A DNA stretch of 64,000 nt from JAJDOD01 sp050299835 (GTDB taxonomy: Bacteria > Pseudomonadota > Alphaproteobacteria > Rhodobacterales > Rhodobacteraceae), in contig JBNKWP010000017.1 of the NCBI GenBank assembly GCA_050299835.1, forward strand, positions 8,480 through 72,479, in the 5' to 3' direction. The position numbers and the translations under genes were made by a program. This document shows positions 36,001-42,661 of the stretch, one piece after another. The notes beneath the pieces were generated by a model, which saw nothing but the letters and a program-made list of their open reading frames with translations, was not told where the DNA came from and searched no databases. Numbering within the stretch: the stretch's first letter is position 1; the number at the start of each line of letters is the position of its first letter.

Positions 36001-36542
36001 AACTTTATCAGGCGATGCTGGAAGAGGCGATCGCCAAGATCAAGGCAGGCGAGATGGAGGGGCTGTCGGAGGCCGACGACCAATGGGCGCCGCAGATCAA
36101 TCTTGGCGTTCCTGTCCTGATCCCGGAGGTTTACGTGCCCGATCTCGATGTGCGGCTGGGGCTGTATCGCCGCCTGTCGGGCCTGTCGACCAAGGTGGAG
36201 CTGGAGGGCTTCGCGGCGGAATTGATCGACCGGTTCGGGACATTGCCGAAGGAGGTCAACACGCTGCTGTTGGTCGTCCGGATCAAGGCGGAATGCAAGA
36301 AGGCAGGCATTGCCCGGCTGGATACCGGGCCGAAGGGGGCGACGATCCAGTTCCACAACGACAAGTTCGCCAACCCGGCTGGATTGGTGGCCTTCATGGA
36401 GGATCAGCGGGGGCTGGCCAAGGTGAAGGACAACAAGATCGTCGTGCGGCGGGACTGGGTAAAGACCAAGGACCGGGTGCAGGGCGCGTTTGCCGTGGCG
36501 CGGGATCTTGCAAGCCATGCGAAGGCCGCCCAAGGCGCGTGA
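33063..36542 (+). CDS. mfd: Transcription-repair coupling factor
   Basis: The DNA translocase that removes RNA polymerase stalled at lesions and recruits UvrA. At 1159 aa it is of family length. The order is a UvrB-like N-terminal region (residues 1-340, with TFPGWDCLPYDRVSPN), the RNA-polymerase-interacting CarD-like domain (LSPGDLIVHVDHGVGRYMGL near residue 490), then the RecG-like helicase with Walker A CGDVGFGKTEVAMRAA, DEEQ box VDEEQHFGV, motif III TLTATPIPRTL and motif VI IRGRVGRSKTRAYAYL, and the TRCF C-terminal domain. I chose the ATG at 33063; the upstream open frame overlaps the preceding gene's end. Confidence 0.96.
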   Translation: MSSPRHITVSGAPEGFDATLVLSEVEKSGAVCHVARDDKRMRAMEEALAFFAPDLPVITFPGWDCLPYDRVSPNADISATRMATLAGLVHGMPKRFVLLTTLNAMTQRVPARDVLREAAFSATVGDRVDEAALRAFLVRMGFVQAPTVTEPGDYAIRGGIIDIFPPGEGGPVRLDFFGDVLDGARGFDPVTQRTTETLKTVELAPVSEVILDEAAITRFRQNYRIEFGAAGADDPLYEAVSAGRKHAGVEHWLPFFHERLETVFDYLPGVAITLDDQSPAIRAARWEAIADQYDARKEAMTAKGRVDSVYKPAPPETLYLDDAAWTEAMSDHRVLQLAILPQPTGPGVTDAGGRVGRDFAPERQQENISLFGALADHVRAKSKTGAVVIASYSEGARERLQGLLEDSDVSETRLIRDFRDVEATGIHLGVWALEHGFEAPASSIKALGHDDAGLTVISEQDVLGDRLIRHGKTRRRADNFLTETQSLSPGDLIVHVDHGVGRYMGLEVVEALGAPHECIHLEYAGGDRLFLPVENIELLSRYGHEEGLLDRLGGGAWQAKKARLKERIRQIADQLIRVAAERQLRKAPVIEPVHGAYDSFAARFPYEETDDQLKAISETLDDLAAGRPMDRLICGDVGFGKTEVAMRAAFVTALAGHQVAVIAPTTLLARQHAASFRERFRGFPVQIRQLSRFVSAKEAEEARQGLARGTVDIVIGTHAVLAKGVRFADLGLLIVDEEQHFGVGHKERLKSLRSDIHVLTLTATPIPRTLQLSLTGVRDLSIIGTPPVDRLAIRTYVSEFDTVTLREALLREHYRGGQAFFVVPRISDLPEIEDWLKNQVPEVSYVVAHGQMAAGELDSKMNAFYDGKFDVLLATTIVESGLDIPTANTMIVHRADMFGLAQLYQIRGRVGRSKTRAYAYLTTKPRLKLTPQAEKRLRVLGSLDSLGAGFTLASQDLDIRGAGNLLGEEQSGHIREVGYELYQAMLEEAIAKIKAGEMEGLSEADDQWAPQINLGVPVLIPEVYVPDLDVRLGLYRRLSGLSTKVELEGFAAELIDRFGTLPKEVNTLLLVVRIKAECKKAGIARLDTGPKGATIQFHNDKFANPAGLVAFMEDQRGLAKVKDNKIVVRRDWVKTKDRVQGAFAVARDLASHAKAAQGA

Positions 36543-36634
36543 GTTTCAAATGCCCGATTGATCCGAAATTCACTGTAGATGCGCATGGCATCTTGCGCAC
36601 CCGACACGGCTTGGCCTAAACGGGGCACCGGTGC

Positions 36635-36720
36635 GCCCGAGTGGCGGAATGGTAGACGCAGGGGATTCAAAATCCCCCGTTGGCAACAACGTGCGAGTTC
36701 GAGTCTCGCCTCGGGCACCA
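36635..36720 (+). tRNA. tRNA-Leu (anticodon CAA), CCA encoded; attachment site of the mobile element
   Basis: The acceptor stem GCCCGAG/CTCGGGC is perfect, the anticodon stem-loop GGGGATTCAAAATCCCC gives CAA, a class II variable arm (GTTGGCAACAAC) follows, and the T arm has GTTCGAGTC. The 3' CCA is encoded (36718-36720). The gene remains intact because the integrated element restores its 3' half. Confidence 0.96.
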
Positions 36721-36722
36721 AT
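36665..36722 (+). repeat. attL, 58-bp direct repeat within tRNA-Leu
   Basis: Identical over 58 bases to 46800-46857. It starts at the anticodon loop and runs through the encoded CCA plus two bases, as for integrases that target the anticodon-loop/T-arm half of a tRNA gene. The integrase gene lies 92 bases inside this end. Confidence 0.97.
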
Positions 36723-36813
36723 GACTTAGCAGCTTTCGATGCTGGCTCGCATTGCCGCGACTCCCACATGCGACTCCCACTTTCCTGTTCCGTTCCTGTT
36801 CTGGTCTCGTGCT

Positions 36814-37857
36814 TCATCTGTTTCGCTCCCGTGCGTTGCGCGTGAGTTTCACGCGGTCGGCCTTCCTGCGATAGTAGGCGACCATCTCGACCGATTGGTT
36901 GGTCGCAGCCTGAATCTCGGCGTCAGACCAGCCCGCTTCGGCGAGGCGAATGATGGCCAGCTTGCGAAGGCCATGAAAGCTGTAGGGCTCCGCGGCGGCG
37001 CCCAAGCCATTTCGCCAAGCGCGAAATTGCTTTTCGATCGCGTCATAACCCAGCGGCTCTGAGAGGTTCTTGGCAATGACATGGCGACCGCGCTTCGGTC
37101 GAGCTTCAAGGAACGACCTCAACTCTTTGGGGCAATCGATCTCGAAGTGCTCTTTGCCCTTTTCGTCCCAGATCATCATGGTGTCGCCCAGAAATTGGGT
37201 GTGCTCCATGGAAATCGCGGCGTTTGGACGCTGACCTGTTCCAAGGATCAACTCGGCGGCGGCCTGCACAGCGTCAGGTGCTTCAGGCAGTTTATTAATC
37301 AGCCAATCCGGCCACGGGAGATACTCTCGCTGCGCACCGAAATGCTTGATACCCGACGCAGGGTTTTCGCCGAGAGGCCAATCCAGTTCGTTCTTCGCAT
37401 AGTTCCAGAGAAGGCTCACTGTTTGCAGATAGCGATCGGCTTTTCGTGGGGTTCCTGACAGACTGGCGTGCACCGCTCGAAGGGCCTGGCGTGTCGTGCT
37501 CGCAACTGGCTTGCCGGCGTTCTTTTCAAGGATTCGATCCATGGGAGGGCCATACGAACGTTTGGTCCCTTGGGCGAGCTTGCTTTGAACACGCGGATCG
37601 CCACGCCATTCCGGTATAAGGTCGCCCCATGTGTGTCGGGCTGGGCGTTGTTGGCGCTCATGCCGACCAGACTCGCAAGCCCAGAAAAGCTCATCCAGCC
37701 GTCTCGGGTCGCCCTGCCAATCCAGCTTGATGGCCCGTTCGCGCCGCTTGCCGCCCTCAGTCCATGTGACGCGGTGATACGGCTGCCATTCTTCGCGGCG
37801 TCGGTCCCACGCCCAATGGAGATGCTTTTTGGATATCCGAGGTTTTGGTGGTCTCAT
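36814..37857 (-). CDS. int: Tyrosine-type site-specific integrase of the island, 347 aa
   Basis: A phage-type tyrosine recombinase. The catalytic residues visible are Arg210 (GTGQRPNAAI), His295 and Arg298 (FHGLRKLA) and a Tyr at 328 or 329 (MVAYYRRKA). The N-terminal part has a SAM-like core-binding domain around residues 75-160. It would act at the tRNA-Leu repeat that lies directly beside it. Its ATG overlaps the stop of the HTH gene upstream, so integrase and excisionase-like protein are coupled. The protein starts with a basic MRPPKPRISKKHL stretch. Confidence 0.94.
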   Translation of the reverse strand: MRPPKPRISKKHLHWAWDRRREEWQPYHRVTWTEGGKRRERAIKLDWQGDPRRLDELFWACESGRHERQQRPARHTWGDLIPEWRGDPRVQSKLAQGTKRSYGPPMDRILEKNAGKPVASTTRQALRAVHASLSGTPRKADRYLQTVSLLWNYAKNELDWPLGENPASGIKHFGAQREYLPWPDWLINKLPEAPDAVQAAAELILGTGQRPNAAISMEHTQFLGDTMMIWDEKGKEHFEIDCPKELRSFLEARPKRGRHVIAKNLSEPLGYDAIEKQFRAWRNGLGAAAEPYSFHGLRKLAIIRLAEAGWSDAEIQAATNQSVEMVAYYRRKADRVKLTRNARERNR

Positions 37858-38060
37858 ATCTCGAAATCCTCCTGAGGGATGGCGGCTTGGCCGCGCAGAA
37901 TGCGGCTCAAACCGTCCATATCCCAGCGTTCCTCGTCACCGATCGAGATTGCCGCTGGAAGTGCCCCCTTATTGACCAACGCGCGAAACTCGACTGGCTT
38001 CATATCGAGAAGCCTGGCCGCTGTGCGCTCACTGGCAAAGAGGGGGGCAGAGTTCGTCAT
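37854..38060 (-). CDS. Excisionase/AlpA-like small HTH protein, 68 aa
   Basis: A short MerR-like winged-helix layout (ERTAARLLDMKPVEFRALVN, then ERWDMDGLSRILRG) typical of phage excisionases and AlpA regulators, which select a DNA site and bend it for excision. It sits between the unknown regulator-like gene and int with ATGA overlaps on both sides, an arrangement typical of integration modules. The direction of its effect (excision or transcription) cannot be read. Confidence 0.75.
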   Translation of the reverse strand: MTNSAPLFASERTAARLLDMKPVEFRALVNKGALPAAISIGDEERWDMDGLSRILRGQAAIPQEDFEI

Positions 38061-38617
38061 GCTTCGTTAGCTTCGATTTCTGCCATCAGCGCCGCGTAGT
38101 CGGGCGCGGTACCATCCAAAGACGTCTCATACTCCGCAATCAAAAGCCCCTGAATTTCGAGTGGTATTGTTTGCGCCAATCGGTGCAAATCAACAATTCT
38201 GACCCAATCGAAATCGACCTCGGAGACCTCTTGGAGGCTAGTAAGCGATTTGAAGAACCTGCCGTGTGTCGGGTTCGTTCCGTCAAAAAACATGACGACG
38301 TATCGATTTGCACTGGGACCCAACGGACAGCGGCCAGCCCTGAAGGCGTGAAAAGCACGAATGACTAATACTGCCGCCGTTCGACCGAATTGAAGCGCAT
38401 CGCGGCGATCCATCCATTGCTCTCCGGCCGCGAGGCGATCGCTGATCCATATTCCTACCAGATCAAGGGTGCTGTACTTCCATCGCCCAGATTCGTCTGC
38501 GCGACCGATGCCATCCATCATACCGCGTGCGCGATAATTTCGTTGCAGGTCGGGTGTCGGTACGGTGAACTTTGCAATCGCCCGCGGAGACAGAAAGTAC
38601 GCTTCAGGATCTGACAT
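38057..38617 (-). CDS. Unknown island protein, first gene of the integration operon, 186 aa
   Basis: I do not recognise a family. The N-terminus LSPRAIAKFTVPTPDLQRNY and DESGRWKYSTLDLVGIWISD could form a MerR-like helix-turn-helix that reads DNA, and the rest is mixed alpha/beta with no membrane segment or signal. It is the first gene of the leftward operon and starts beside the divergent promoter region, the place where phage repressors or switch proteins usually lie. A role in controlling the island is therefore plausible but unproven. Confidence 0.65.
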   Translation of the reverse strand: MSDPEAYFLSPRAIAKFTVPTPDLQRNYRARGMMDGIGRADESGRWKYSTLDLVGIWISDRLAAGEQWMDRRDALQFGRTAAVLVIRAFHAFRAGRCPLGPSANRYVVMFFDGTNPTHGRFFKSLTSLQEVSEVDFDWVRIVDLHRLAQTIPLEIQGLLIAEYETSLDGTAPDYAALMAEIEANEA

Positions 38618-38821
38618 GACTTTTTCCGTGTAAGACTATTCACAGTCAATACCGAAGGGGTCCTACACGGTCAAGTGATTGGTCAATGACAGAAACGTAA
38701 CAGTTTGAGTATGTGCAGTTTTTTGCCAATCTTGTGGTCAAATTACTCCGTATACACAATATGTTGCGCCTTGTGCTACGGTAACGACGTATTGTGAAAA
38801 CGATTCTGAGCAGGATGAGAG
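38618..38821. promoter_or_regulatory. Divergent control region of the island with GGTCAA repeats
   Basis: This 204-base AT-rich stretch (22 G/C of 60 at 38701-38760) separates the leftward integration operon from the rightward DprA/PRTase pair. Three GGTCAA hexamers lie at 38669-38674, 38681-38686 and 38736-38741, the first two 12 bases apart, with a related AGTCAA at 38644-38649. They look like operator half-sites for an island regulator. Confidence 0.5.
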
Positions 38822-39562
38822 ATGTGGGGAACTGCCGTGGCGAATCCGGGGAAAGCACCCCGTTATCACACACCTGATAATTGGGTAGCCAGGCCATTCG
38901 AAGAAGTGGTGGCGCGCACAGGCCGTCAAATGGTCGATAAGGATCAAGGCGAACTTTGGTCATCTAAGAAGGCCGATGCGGCGTCGGTTATGCTGTTTAT
39001 GGCTGGGAACTCAGAACTTTTGCTTCAGAAATGCATTGCCGTGATTGGAGCACGAAAGGTCTCGAAGGAAGGTCAATCACGCGCCAGAAAGCTTGGTCGT
39101 CAACTCGCTGAACAGGGTATCGTGGTTGTGTCTGGACTTGCGGATGGAGTCGATACAGCCGCATTGACTGGAGCGATCGAGGCGGGCGGTGACGTTGTTG
39201 CGGTAATCGGCACTCCGCTTTCGAAAGCGTATCCAGCGAAAAACAAGGCACTTCAAACTGAGATCTACGAGTCCCATTTGCTGATTTCCCAGTTTCCTGA
39301 AGGTAGCCGCGTTTTCCCTTCCAACTTCCCTGCCCGAAACAAGACTATGGCGGCACTCACCGATGCTTCTGTTGTTGTAGAGGCGTCCGATACTTCGGGC
39401 ACTTTGCATCAGGCAGTTGAGTGTCAGAGAATTGGTCGATGGCTAGGCATTCTGCAAAGCGTTGTTGAAGACCCGAAGCTAACTTGGCCGCAGAAATTTT
39501 TGAAATACGAAAAGTGCGTCGTGCTAAGAACCACCGAGGAATTTTTGGCCCAAGTCTATTGA
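38822..39562 (+). CDS. DprA/SMF-like (SLOG-superfamily) Rossmann-fold protein, 246 aa
   Basis: The Rossmann-like domain of DprA is clear from about residue 70: AVIGARKVSKEG, VVVSGLADGVDTAALTGAI, VVAVIGTPLSKAYPAKN, LLISQFPEG, NFPARNKTMAAL and VVVEASDTSGTLHQA. Compared with true DprA, the HxGAL motif reads LTGAI, the SGSL(I/L)TA motif reads SGTLHQA, and the C-terminal winged helix is absent, so it is not the housekeeping transformation protein. The N-terminal 70 residues are unrecognised. It sits six bases before a phosphoribosyltransferase gene inside a phage-satellite-like island. Base composition is near 50% G+C here, unlike the host. A nucleotide-sensing role in conflict is inferred only. 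Confidence 0.82.
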   Translation: MWGTAVANPGKAPRYHTPDNWVARPFEEVVARTGRQMVDKDQGELWSSKKADAASVMLFMAGNSELLLQKCIAVIGARKVSKEGQSRARKLGRQLAEQGIVVVSGLADGVDTAALTGAIEAGGDVVAVIGTPLSKAYPAKNKALQTEIYESHLLISQFPEGSRVFPSNFPARNKTMAALTDASVVVEASDTSGTLHQAVECQRIGRWLGILQSVVEDPKLTWPQKFLKYEKCVVLRTTEEFLAQVY

Positions 39563-39568
39563 GAGAAG

Positions 39569-40201
39569 ATGCTTCAGGTCACCGCGTTTTGCCACTACCC
39601 GTCCTATGATCCTGAGCAGGAATGGCGCGATCAGGATTGGAAAGCCTTTAAGCTCGTCAAAGCTCTGAAGGGCCAGACGATAAATGGCTATGTCCAGTTC
39701 AAATTCGGTGGTCGATGGTACACTCTCAGAGACAACAACAAGGATGATGTCCTTAGTATCTTCGGCACGTTGGTGAGCAACGAGATTCGAGCACTTGGAG
39801 TTGAACAACCCGTTTTAGTGCCTGTTCCGAGTTCGGATTGCTTGGAATTCGGAGTAGATGCAAAGGCTCATCGCCTAACAGACGCGATTCAGGCAAGATT
39901 GCCTGACATTGAGGTGTCCCATGCACTTCGGTGGCACACGCCACAAACGAAGGCTTCACAGGGCGGGCCGAGGAACCCCGACGTTCTAATTCCGAACCTC
40001 GACCTTCAGTGGCAGTTAGGAGTTAGAAACGTCATCCTTATCGACGATGTGATGACCACAGGAGGGCACATCCGATCATGCGCTCGGAAGCTTCGCCAAG
40101 TGGGCAACGTAGCCGATTATTCAGTTGTGTTCTCGTCTACTGAACACGAGCCACCTGCAAATATGCTGGAGACTACTCGGGTCGACTTGGAAGCCGTCTA
40201 A
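39569..40201 (+). CDS. Phosphoribosyltransferase-fold protein (ComF-like), 210 aa
   Basis: The PRPP-binding motif of type I phosphoribosyltransferases is intact at residues 155-166 (VILIDDVMTTGG; Asp159 and Asp160). A VLVPVPSSD segment near residue 82 matches the first phosphate-loop region of ComF-like proteins, but the N-terminal zinc finger of ComF is missing. The N-terminal 60 residues are unusual (LQVTAFCHYPSYDPEQEW). It directly follows the DprA-like gene (six-base gap) and ends at a bidirectional terminator, so the two form a dedicated pair. ComF and DprA both belong to natural competence in other bacteria, but here they are divergent, paired and island-borne. Confidence 0.85.
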   Translation: MLQVTAFCHYPSYDPEQEWRDQDWKAFKLVKALKGQTINGYVQFKFGGRWYTLRDNNKDDVLSIFGTLVSNEIRALGVEQPVLVPVPSSDCLEFGVDAKAHRLTDAIQARLPDIEVSHALRWHTPQTKASQGGPRNPDVLIPNLDLQWQLGVRNVILIDDVMTTGGHIRSCARKLRQVGNVADYSVVFSSTEHEPPANMLETTRVDLEAV

Positions 40202-40211
40202 ATCCTTGAAT

Positions 40212-40249
40212 GGACCAGCCCCAACGGCAGTCAACGTCGGGGCTGGTCC
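40212..40249. terminator. Bidirectional intrinsic terminator
   Basis: A perfect 11-bp stem GGACCAGCCCC/GGGGCTGGTCC with a 16-base loop lies between the convergent PRTase gene and the head operon, 10 bases after the PRTase stop. U-tracts are weak on both sides. Confidence 0.75.
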
Positions 40250-40321
40250 TAGATCGCATTGTGGAGCGGGTTGCGATCAGACCCACGAGGCGGCGCAAAG
40301 GAGACCGCCGCCCCGATCTCG

Positions 40322-40474
40322 TTAATCCTCCCGAAAGCAGCGAAGGCAGAGCATCCGGCGCCGGACAGTCGGCTGGAAATTGGTGCCGCACTTGCTGCAC
40401 GTCTTCGGCTTCGCGCCTTTCAGAACCGCGTCCCTGTCCCTGCCCGGAGGTCGGCCTATCAATCCGGCATTCAT
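40322..40474 (-). CDS. Small zinc-ribbon protein coupled to the portal gene, 50 aa
   Basis: The protein carries one CxxC-x14-CxxC zinc ribbon (KTCSKCGTNF and RMLCLRCFRED at the end). Its ATG overlaps the portal stop codon (ATGA), so it is translationally coupled and the last gene of the head operon. Small phage zinc ribbons such as Com of phage Mu act on mRNA, but likeness here is only general. A scaffold, capsid or packaging accessory is as likely. Confidence 0.65.
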   Translation of the reverse strand: MNAGLIGRPPGRDRDAVLKGAKPKTCSKCGTNFQPTVRRRMLCLRCFRED

Positions 40475-41538
40475 TCGCTCGCGCCCTGCCAGTCGACCAG
40501 CTTGAGCAGCGGCCCGATTTCCACGCCGCGCTCCTTCGCCTCTGCTGATGCCGTGACCAGCGCCGAGAGCGCCCGTGCGCGACCGCCCTGGTCCCAAGCC
40601 TGCATCGGACGGGCCACGTTGATGGTCACCGGCTGCCCCAGCTTGCGCGTGGCCTCCTCTGAGATGACGGCTGCGATCGGCTCCAGCACCCACTGGCAGA
40701 GGTGTCGCTGGCCCTCGCGGATAGCGGGGCCGGTGGTGGCCTCGCCGAACAGGGACGGCAGGACGCCAAACGCCTGGCATATGCCCGCCCGCGCCGATTT
40801 CAGGGTTTCATCGGTCATAGAGCGGGACAGGTCAGGTGAGACGCTGGAGGCGCGCCAGTCCTGTTGCGGTGCCGGTCCACCCGCCGCGGTCACGGCCACG
40901 CTCTCGCGCAGCAGGATGCGCCCGCGCTGACCCCGGAAGCCGCGCCCAAGCGTGTCCCGGTCCTCATCGGGCTGCTCAGGGACCGGGACGATGGCCGAAC
41001 CGAGCGGCCCGTGCTCATAGACCTCTGCCAGCGCAGTCTCGACCGCACTGAGCATCGCAGCCGTCAGGTTGGCCCGCCTGAGTGGGGCGGTGCCGATCCA
41101 GGGCGTTGCCGGGTCCGCTCCGATGCGCACGTGCAGCACCTCAGCCGCCAGCCGGGTCTCAGACCGCCCGCCGCCGGCCTCGGGGATGGAGAGTCGATAG
41201 GCGCGGGGCTCGCCGTTGCGGGTGCTTATGTCCCAATCCACCGCCGGGATGAGCCCGGTGGCACCGACGATGAAGACGGCCTCACCGCGCAGGGCGATGG
41301 ACCGGCCCAGCATTGCCATGCGGCTTCGATCGAGCATCGGGGCGCCGTCCACGTCAGCCGCCGCGAAAGCGCCCTCCCACAAGCTGATGCACGCCTGGGC
41401 GGTGGCGGTGAGTTCTGCCGCGCCGCGCGAGCCGCTGACATAGGCCCACCGCGCCGCCACCACCTCTGAAGTGTAGCCTGCGCCGCTGGATCGGGTTTCG
41501 ACCGGCTCCGGGCGCCGGAAAAAGTCGAGAATGCCCAT
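40471..41538 (-). CDS. Phage portal protein (HK97 type), 355 aa
   Basis: The dodecameric ring through which DNA enters the head. The N-terminus MGILDFFRRPEP, the block with ACISLWEGAFA, the AEVLHVRIGADPATPWIGTAPLRRA stretch (seen in two parts) and the AFGVLPSLFGEATTGPAIREG segment are typical of HK97-like portals, though the protein is somewhat short. The start ATG at 41538 has AGGAG six bases upstream and overlaps the stop of the connector gene (TGATG). It lies in the standard head order, after protease and connector in the direction of transcription. Confidence 0.87.
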   Translation of the reverse strand: MGILDFFRRPEPVETRSSGAGYTSEVVAARWAYVSGSRGAAELTATAQACISLWEGAFAAADVDGAPMLDRSRMAMLGRSIALRGEAVFIVGATGLIPAVDWDISTRNGEPRAYRLSIPEAGGGRSETRLAAEVLHVRIGADPATPWIGTAPLRRANLTAAMLSAVETALAEVYEHGPLGSAIVPVPEQPDEDRDTLGRGFRGQRGRILLRESVAVTAAGGPAPQQDWRASSVSPDLSRSMTDETLKSARAGICQAFGVLPSLFGEATTGPAIREGQRHLCQWVLEPIAAVISEEATRKLGQPVTINVARPMQAWDQGGRARALSALVTASAEAKERGVEIGPLLKLVDWQGASE

Positions 41539-42059
41539 CACGGTCTCCTGTAGGGTCTGAGAAGGTCAGCCGCGCCGCTGAGTTGAAGCGCCTTGGCCTG
41601 CCATGCGGGTGCCCGGTCGAAGGATTCGCGCAGCTTCCCAAGGTCCACTTCGTACCGACCAGCGCCGTGGCGCTCGACGGCTTCCGCCAGATAGGCGTCG
41701 AGGCGTTTGACGGCCTCCTGTACCTCAGCGGGCACATCATTTGGAGAAGTATCACCAGCGGTGCCGGTGAGCCGGTAGATGCAGCCCTCCAGGACATACC
41801 CACCGGACCAGGACGCATCGAGAGAGACCGCCGACCAGGCGCTGTTGCTCCATACCTCGACACTCGCGATCGTCACCGGGGTCAGGTCAGGCGCCCAATC
41901 ACCCAGCCCTTGGACGATCCACGAAACAGCACGGGGCGACCAGCGGTGTGCGATGTACGCCTCCACCCGCGCCCAGGCGAGCGAGGCATTCGTGAGGTTG
42001 GCGGGCGTGTCGGGATAGGCGTCTGGGATGGCCTCGGTTCTTTGGAGAAGATCCACCAT
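41538..42059 (-). CDS. Head-tail connector-like protein, 173 aa
   Basis: Sequence features fit gp6-like adaptor proteins that sit below the portal: an N-terminal alpha-helical part (ASLAWARVEAYIAHRWSPR), a central beta domain (VTIASVEVWSNSAWSAVSLD, GGYVLEGCIYRLTG) and a C-terminal helical part starting VPAEVQEAVKRLDAYLAEAV. This would stabilise the filled head and accept a tail. It overlaps protease and portal by one base or a few bases (TGATG). It is the only adaptor found and no tail gene follows, which matters for the satellite reading. Confidence 0.72.
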   Translation of the reverse strand: MVDLLQRTEAIPDAYPDTPANLTNASLAWARVEAYIAHRWSPRAVSWIVQGLGDWAPDLTPVTIASVEVWSNSAWSAVSLDASWSGGYVLEGCIYRLTGTAGDTSPNDVPAEVQEAVKRLDAYLAEAVERHGAGRYEVDLGKLRESFDRAPAWQAKALQLSGAADLLRPYRRP

Positions 42060-42661
42060 CACCGCCACCTCGCGCTTGTGTGCTGCATCGGCTTCGGCAG
42101 GATCAGCCGCCCGGTCTCGCGTTCCTCGATCTCGGTTTCGCTGTACGCCGGACGGGTCACCACGCTCAGTTCGAACAGGACGGCAGCGCGGATTATCCTG
42201 ACCAGCGCGTTGCCCTCTTGCGGGTCTTCCTCGATCGTCTCCTCGGCGTCGGGCACCGCCTCAGGCGGCGGGATGCGAAATCCCGGCGATATGCCCACGA
42301 TGAGACCAGCCGAGAAACCGGCAAGGAAGTCCTGCACCCACGACGCCCGCTGAATTTCGGGGCTGAGTACCGCGTCGAAGGTCAGGGCCTCTGCGGTGTC
42401 TGTGACCGTCAGCGTCCCGTTCTTGCGACTGGCCAGCGGGTGGCCGAAGTCGTGCCCGACCAGCAGGTGCAATTCGCGTTCCGGGTCATCCACCGCGAAA
42501 GAAAACGCCCGCGGTGCAAATTCCTCTTTTCGGGGGCGGCGACCATTGCCGCCGGCCCCCAGGACCGCGCGCTTGCCATAGGGGAAGCGCCCGCGCAGTC
42601 GGCGGGTGCCATCCCCTTCACGGCGAAGCTCAAGGCCCTCGAAGATGGCACCCTTGTCCAT
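42059..42661 (-). CDS. HK97-family prohead protease, 200 aa
   Basis: The maturation protease that trims the capsid delta domain. Conserved elements are the N-terminal RLRGRFPYGKRAVLG with FAPRAFSFAV, the catalytic-site histidine in LHLLVGHDFGHPLAS and the serine in ELSVVTRPAYSETEIEER, in the correct order and spacing for the U35 family. The C-terminal 15 residues carry no motif. It overlaps the capsid stop (ATGA) and the connector start, so all head genes are tightly coupled. Confidence 0.88.
   Translation of the reverse strand: MDKGAIFEGLELRREGDGTRRLRGRFPYGKRAVLGAGGNGRRPRKEEFAPRAFSFAVDDPERELHLLVGHDFGHPLASRKNGTLTVTDTAEALTFDAVLSPEIQRASWVQDFLAGFSAGLIVGISPGFRIPPPEAVPDAEETIEEDPQEGNALVRIIRAAVLFELSVVTRPAYSETEIEERETGRLILPKPMQHTSARWR

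Noticed and set aside
38822..39562. Calling this gene the housekeeping dprA
   Set aside because: The winged helix is missing, two core motifs differ and the gene lies inside an integrated island paired with a PRTase.
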